A stretch of 64,000 nucleotides of DNA, taken from contig JBBCBC010000002.1 in the NCBI GenBank assembly GCA_037126765.1, forward strand, positions 46,752,889-46,816,888, read 5' to 3'. How positions within the stretch are numbered: position 1 is the first letter of the stretch; every line of letters begins with the position of its first letter. This DNA comes from Stenogyne calaminthoides (taxonomy: Eukaryota > Streptophyta > Magnoliopsida > Lamiales > Lamiaceae). Below the pieces are notes generated by a model. That model made no database searches and was not told the origin of the DNA. It saw only the letters and a program-made list of their open reading frames with translations. Shown here piece after piece: positions 59,444 to 64,000 of the stretch. The position numbers were made by a program, and so were the translations under genes.

Positions 59444-59984
59444 CGGCGAGCACAACTGATAGTCAGAGGTCAAAGCGCTAGCTAGTGGGTTCTAAAAAAA
59501 AAACCCGAGCATAATCAACCATTCAGCTAAGACGAGCAGGACAAACACGAAGGACGAACACACAGTGCCTGACACAAATTTCGGAATCTTTTAGAAGGAG
59601 TTTTGGTCAGCATTATTAAAAGATAGAAGATACGTGTCAAAACAAGATGGGAAGCGGTGGCAACCAAAAGAAGTACGTGCAATCCTTGAATAAGAACTGG
59701 CAAAGACAAGGACAGATGTCAAAATGAGGATTTAAAGCAAGAAGGCCAACACCAACTAGATATGTCATCACTTGTTTGGGATAGTAGTATAAATAAGCAT
59801 ATTGATAGCTGAAGAAGGGGAAAGAAAAAGATAGAAAAAGAAAAAAAATACTGCAAACACATTAGAAGAAAATTCAGTTATCGGGACATAGTTGGTTTGG
59901 TTGCCTCCAGATGAAATTTTCGACACTCGATTCAACAATCATTTTGCTGACTCAATCATGTGTCCTGGCGCTTGCTCTAGTACG
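59444..59984 (+). other. 3' non-coding region of Gypsy element B, not matching its 5' LTR
   Basis: It has a poly-A-like run (about 59493), a TATA-like TATAAATAAGC near 59790 and no ORF. Nothing here aligns with 52585-53020, the part of the 5' LTR that should be repeated here. Confidence 0.6.
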
Positions 59985-60351
59985 AGCTCTAGTAAGACAC
60001 GAAATCTCCAGCTCATGCTTGCCAAACCAGCACATGCTTGTCAAAGTACTATAAGTAGAATCAAAAAGAGCAAAAAGAGGGTTCAGAAAAATTCCCAAGT
60101 ACTCACACATATTCTCCAAATCACCATCTTTCATAGAAGGAAGTTTTCACCACGAGTAGTATTGTGTACTGTATACTTGAACCTCGCAATATAACATCCG
60201 TGGCTTGGAATGCCCCCAGAGTAGTCATTTATTGATGAACTGGGTCAACAATTTCTTGTTATTTACTGTAATATTGTACACGTACTTATTTTGTTTGTAA
60301 GTTGTTTTAAAATTAGCCACATAGTATTCTCATTAAAAACGACTTGCAACA
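59985..60351 (+). repeat. 3' LTR of Gypsy element B, matching part
   Basis: From AGTAAGACACGAAATCTCCA to GCAACA it is nearly identical to 53017-53382, with only a few differences. The upstream half of the LTR is absent. Confidence 0.8.
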
Positions 60352-60753
60352 TTTGCAAACACAAGTTATAACTTTAAAGCACTTATTTTCCCCAGCACTC
60401 TAAAAGTACTTTTTGAGTGTTTTTAACAAACAACTTAAATTAAGCATTTAAAAGTGATTTCTTCAAAGCTGCATGGTACCAGCTTCTAACTGCTTAATTC
60501 TGATTTTGTTTACTTTATTAAAATTATTACAACTTTGTCCTCATCTATTCTAATAAGTTTTCAAAAAAAATGTGAAATACATGAGAGTATTTTTGTAAAG
60601 TTACAGAAAAAGTGTTTTATTTGCAAATACTCTATTTTAAACAAAATTGATTAAAAGTATTTTATTTTAAAACACTATCCATTTTTAATTGTACTATAAA
60701 AATCAATTTTAAACACTTTGAGAGAAGCACAATTGTTTGCAAACACACCCTAA

Positions 60754-63084
60754 GTCGAGCAATTAATATATTCTTGGTTACATTTTTTTATAATTTCTGT
60801 AATGTCAAGAATATGATATGGATTTTGGCTTTTGCTCCTTGTCTCATCCAACAATATCAAGCTTTCACACTCTCAGCTGATCAGACTATTCTATTAAATC
60901 CTTAATCAAATATTTTTATATATATTTGATTCAGGATTTCCAAAGAATTGAGCATAGATTGAGTTTTTGACGTATGTAAACTCAAGTTCCTATTAAAAAA
61001 TATGAGTTGAAATCTTCAACTTTAAAATTGATTCTCATGGCTTGAATTCGTTTAAAAAGAATATCAAGGTGGATCTTGACTCATTTAAACTCCAGATTTG
61101 TAGTTCGGAGCTATTTTCCATTATTCGAGGGGCCAATTTTATAATTTGTTTTCTTTACTACAAACTCTCATGTGCAACTGGTGCACGGATTTAAGATGCG
61201 TGCACTCGTCTCAACCCTACTCATTTATCCTTAGCATATGTCTAATATATTTAATGTGTCAAATATTTTTTTAAATGAATCATTATGTTGCATGAGCGCA
61301 CGGTGCACTTGGGTGCACAAGAGACCCGTTCTTTCTTTACATATCGAAAACTTTGGATTTTTCCTTTCATTAAGACACTTTAAATTTGGAGTTGTATGGA
61401 CAATTTACTCAGAATTCAATGCATTTAAAAAAAGAATTGAAATCAATTAACACATAATTGGAAATTTTTGACTCATTCTTGAGCTTAATTAGTTTGCACG
61501 CATAAATTGACGAGGCCCAGGCAACAGGCTCACTAACAAATAAATAAAATTAGATTTTTTATTTTCGTACGAGGACCAATTTTTGGGAGAATTTCACCTT
61601 CGTCCCTTTAAAATTTGTATTCAGTCCTTTCTTTCCTCTAATCTATCATCATCAATTAATGTTCATTCATTTCTTGTTGGCCTTCAATTCAACGACTTAC
61701 GAAAACACTCACTAATTAAATCTAATTTTCTTAACAATAGTAAGTCCATGAAGTTTCCCTTTTCCTTTTCCTTTGATAAATGAAGTATTTACTTAAAAAC
61801 TGGAACAACTTGCAAATGTTATCTATATTCTCGTATTTCATTTCATTGATACATAGTATGATATTTTTATGTGTAAAGTGTAATTTTCTAGAAATAAGAA
61901 ATGATCTACAAGTCTACTCCATTAAAACATGAACTCTTTTTCCAATCCATTCATAAGTCTTTGCATACCTTGGCCTATATTGTCGTCAATTCCACGCACT
62001 ATTGCTTCGAATTTCTATGAAATAATGATTTCATTTATAAGCTTCTCCATCTAGTAAATATATTCTGCCTTTTATTTCCTTGATTTTAATTTCTCATTGA
62101 ATATGCTTCCACTTTTAGTCAAGCAGGTCAACTCTATTAGGTGAACTGCCTATTTCTTGAAATTTGGTAAGCAATATCATGTTGGGGGTTTTTCCAATTA
62201 AATGCAAATTATGATGCCACTTAGATACTAGTTTAAACTGTTTGCCTAACCTCAATCAGCTTACAAGACTGATTCAAGTAGTAAAATTATGGCGTAAATA
62301 CGAAAAATACTGATTCTAGTGCTTATTTATATAAAAAACTGTGTTTAATTTAATCAATTTAAATAACACCTGTCTTGATTCAATTTAATTACAAGCCTAA
62401 CCCTCCTGACCAAAAAGGTAATTTCCCAGCATTGTTCAAACAGACCCTTTAAATGTGGAAGCCCAATTGTCCATGCAAGAGTCAATGTCGATTTTCCCAG
62501 ATGGATTATGTATGATTTAAGGAATCTCCATTTAATTTATATATATCTACACTGGCATGTCACGTGTTCATGTCTAAACTAAGAGAAGAATTGAAGGAAT
62601 AGAAGCAATTAGGGAATGGAATAGAAGCTCAATTTGTAGATTCAATGATCTTAAAAAACATAATTTTATCAAAAGGTCCCAGAAATTCTTGCAAATTAAT
62701 TAAATAAATACATGTGCATGACTACGTACCAAGACACTATTCAAACACAACATCAATAGTATATAAACTAATTGCAATAGAAGGGTGGTTTGTCTTTTAC
62801 CCTTTGATTGCATTAAGATATAAGAAGCATCCAATCTAAGAGTATGGAAACTCTCAAATACATATCCCCATATCAATCTTGTATAGAGATCAGTAATTTG
62901 GACTAAATAACACATCTCAATGGAGTGAATATTAGCAAGCTTCATTTACAAGTCCACGACCTTGACTTAGGTTCCATGTTTGCTGTTATTAAGAGGGACA
63001 AGTGGTTTCATTCATACTTCAATCTCTTTTAGCTCTTGAATCTTCTCGATTTTCGCAGAAACGGAGGAGACCCTTCTGAGGAAG
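60754..63084. other. intergenic and promoter region of the NAC gene
   Basis: AT-rich with no recognised gene or element. The last few hundred bases upstream of 63085 must contain the NAC promoter and 5' UTR; I see no distinctive motif to mark. Confidence 0.5.
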
Positions 63085-64000
63085 ATGATCATGGATGAAA
63101 AGAATCATGATTTGGACAAGAATATTAATGATGATTTCATGTTGCCTGGATTTCGGTTTCATCCGACTGATGAAGAGCTCGTCCAGTTCTATCTGAAGCG
63201 TAAGCTTCAGCATCGGTCTCTCCCGATCGAGCTGATTAAGCAAGTAGACATCTACAAGTATGATCCATGGGACCTTCCAAGTAAGTCATTCACATGTTCT
63301 TTTTCATGCATGTATAATTAAACTAGGACAAAATGCTTTATATGCATTTTTAAGTGGATATGACTACAGTTTCACACTAAATTATGTGCTTGTACTTTGT
63401 AAGTTTTTGGTTTAATACCTAATCTTTCATGTTCCTACTCTAAAGATGATTTTACTTTACAAAAAATTTGGCGCCTCTTAAAAGTAAAATTCCAGGTATG
63501 TCCTGTTTCTGACTGTAAAGTTCTTGATTTCTAACAGAACTGGCAGCTACTGGGGAAAAGGAGTGGTACTTCTACTGTCCAAGAGATCGAAAATACAGAA
63601 ACAGTACGCGGCCTAATCGCGTGACTGGATCTGGATTCTGGAAAGCCACTGGAACTGATAGGCCAATATACTCCTCGGAAGGAGCTAAATGCATCGGCCT
63701 AAAAAAGTCGCTGGTGTTCTACAGAGGCAGAGCAGCAAAAGGCATGAAAACCGACTGGATGATGCATGAATTCCGCCTACCTTCCGCCACAGATGGCGGA
63801 GCACCACCACCCCCACTGCCGCCCAAAAAGACCTTCGACAAGAGCTTTCCAGCAAGTGTGAGTCTACATGCATAACAAAATTTAACCTTCTAGTAGTTTT
63901 CACTTAACTAACATCTATGCTTTATCCTATGAACAGGATTCTTGGGCCATTTGTAGGATTTTCAAGAAGACTAATTCAATGGCAAACAGGGCTCTATCTC
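63085..64000 (+). CDS. NAC-domain transcription factor, FEZ/ANAC094-like, 5' part
   Basis: Three exons: 63085-63280, 63539-63857 and 63937 to the window end, giving the whole NAC DNA-binding domain. Subdomain A is 'LPGFRFHPTDEELVQFYLKR', B/C 'PIELIKQVDIYKYDPWDLP' and 'EKEWYFYCPRDRKYRNSTRP', D 'VTGSGFWKATGTDRPIYS' and 'KSLVFYRGRAAKGMKTDW', E 'DSWAICRIFKKTNS'. Intron positions are typical of NAC genes. The Met at 63085 is the first; a second in-frame Met at 63091 is equally possible. A proline run (Gly-Gly-Ala-Pro5) lengthens the loop before subdomain E. The ending 'KKTNSMANRALS' resembles FEZ, a root-cap stem-cell division regulator, but subfamily needs the missing C-terminus. The gene looks intact. 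Confidence 0.9.

Larger units (their letters stand above)
52585..60351 (+). mobile_element. Tat-like Ty3/Gypsy LTR retrotransposon B
   Basis: The element starts TGTTGG and ends GCAACA, and TTTGC flanks both sides (52580-52584 and 60352-60356), a perfect 5-bp target duplication. The primer-binding site TGGCGCTAGAAGGAGGG follows the 5' LTR. The order gag, protease, RT, RNase H, integrase is that of Ty3/Gypsy, and the proteins are the same lineage as the integrase remnant in element A. In-frame stops and frameshifts prevent a full polyprotein. The LTRs match only over their last ~360 bp. Confidence 0.9.
52573..60750. mobile_element. PIF/Harbinger-like MITE, split by Gypsy element B
   Basis: The left end GTGAGTGTTTGC (52573) and the reverse complement of the right end, GGGTGTGTTTGC (to 60750), match 10 of 12. 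TAA lies on both sides (52570-52572 and 60751-60753), the 3-bp target typical of PIF/Harbinger. Without the Gypsy insertion it is about 0.4 kb and non-coding. The Gypsy element entered within the left terminal repeat. Confidence 0.7.

Overview
The window is nuclear DNA from a eudicot plant. It is AT-rich, its genes carry GT-AG introns, and it holds a plant-specific NAC transcription factor, a chloroplast Deg protease with a transit peptide, plant-type Tnt1-like Copia and Tat-like Ty3/Gypsy retrotransposons, a tRNA-derived SINE and several MITEs. The species cannot be fixed from sequence alone.

Genic islands. 1-1785 is the 3' end of a THADA/Trm732-type HEAT-repeat gene (+). 2783-6289 and 8998-10952 (both -) are two tandem copies of a NAP1-related histone chaperone gene. 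They carry complementary damage: copy 1 keeps the internal exons but has a broken start, a lost TATA box and a lost splice acceptor, while copy 2 keeps the start and promoter but lost exons 2-7. A minisatellite lies between them. 40301-40634 holds two exon fragments of a DUF185/NDUFAF7-type methyltransferase on opposite strands. 41259-44435 (-) is a broken NPG-related TPR gene. 46603-50036 (+) is a DEG8 protease gene in 13 exons with a frameshift in the last one. 63085-64000 (+) is the start of a FEZ-like NAC gene.

Mobile DNA fills most of the rest. From 11.86 to 35.07 kb there is a three-level nest. A ~1 kb non-autonomous hAT-like element (8-bp target duplication) contains a Tat-like Gypsy element on the minus strand (12846-35003), and that contains a Copia element (19403-28535, 5-bp target duplication). 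The Gypsy element has lost gag, protease, RT and RNase H. In their place sits a ~127-bp CpG-rich tandem array that the Copia element split cleanly. The hAT-like element carries a tandem array of modules pairing the plant snRNA upstream sequence element (TCCCACATCG) with a TATA box at a constant 31-32 bp. This is the most unusual structure in the window. From 52.57 to 60.75 kb a second, fuller but stop-ridden Gypsy element of the same lineage sits inside a Harbinger-like MITE. Smaller insertions are a ~1.2 kb foldback element (35407-36594), an intact SINE (37756-38010), a hAT-like element (50549-51240) lying inside a poly(A)-tailed insertion with long target duplications, and MITE-like hairpins.

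The genes show no joint pathway; this is ordinary plant gene space broken up by transposons. Many short indels in the GC-rich repeats and retrotransposon interiors, including between the two Copia LTRs, may be consensus errors in methylated repeats, so single-base lesions in this window deserve confirmation.
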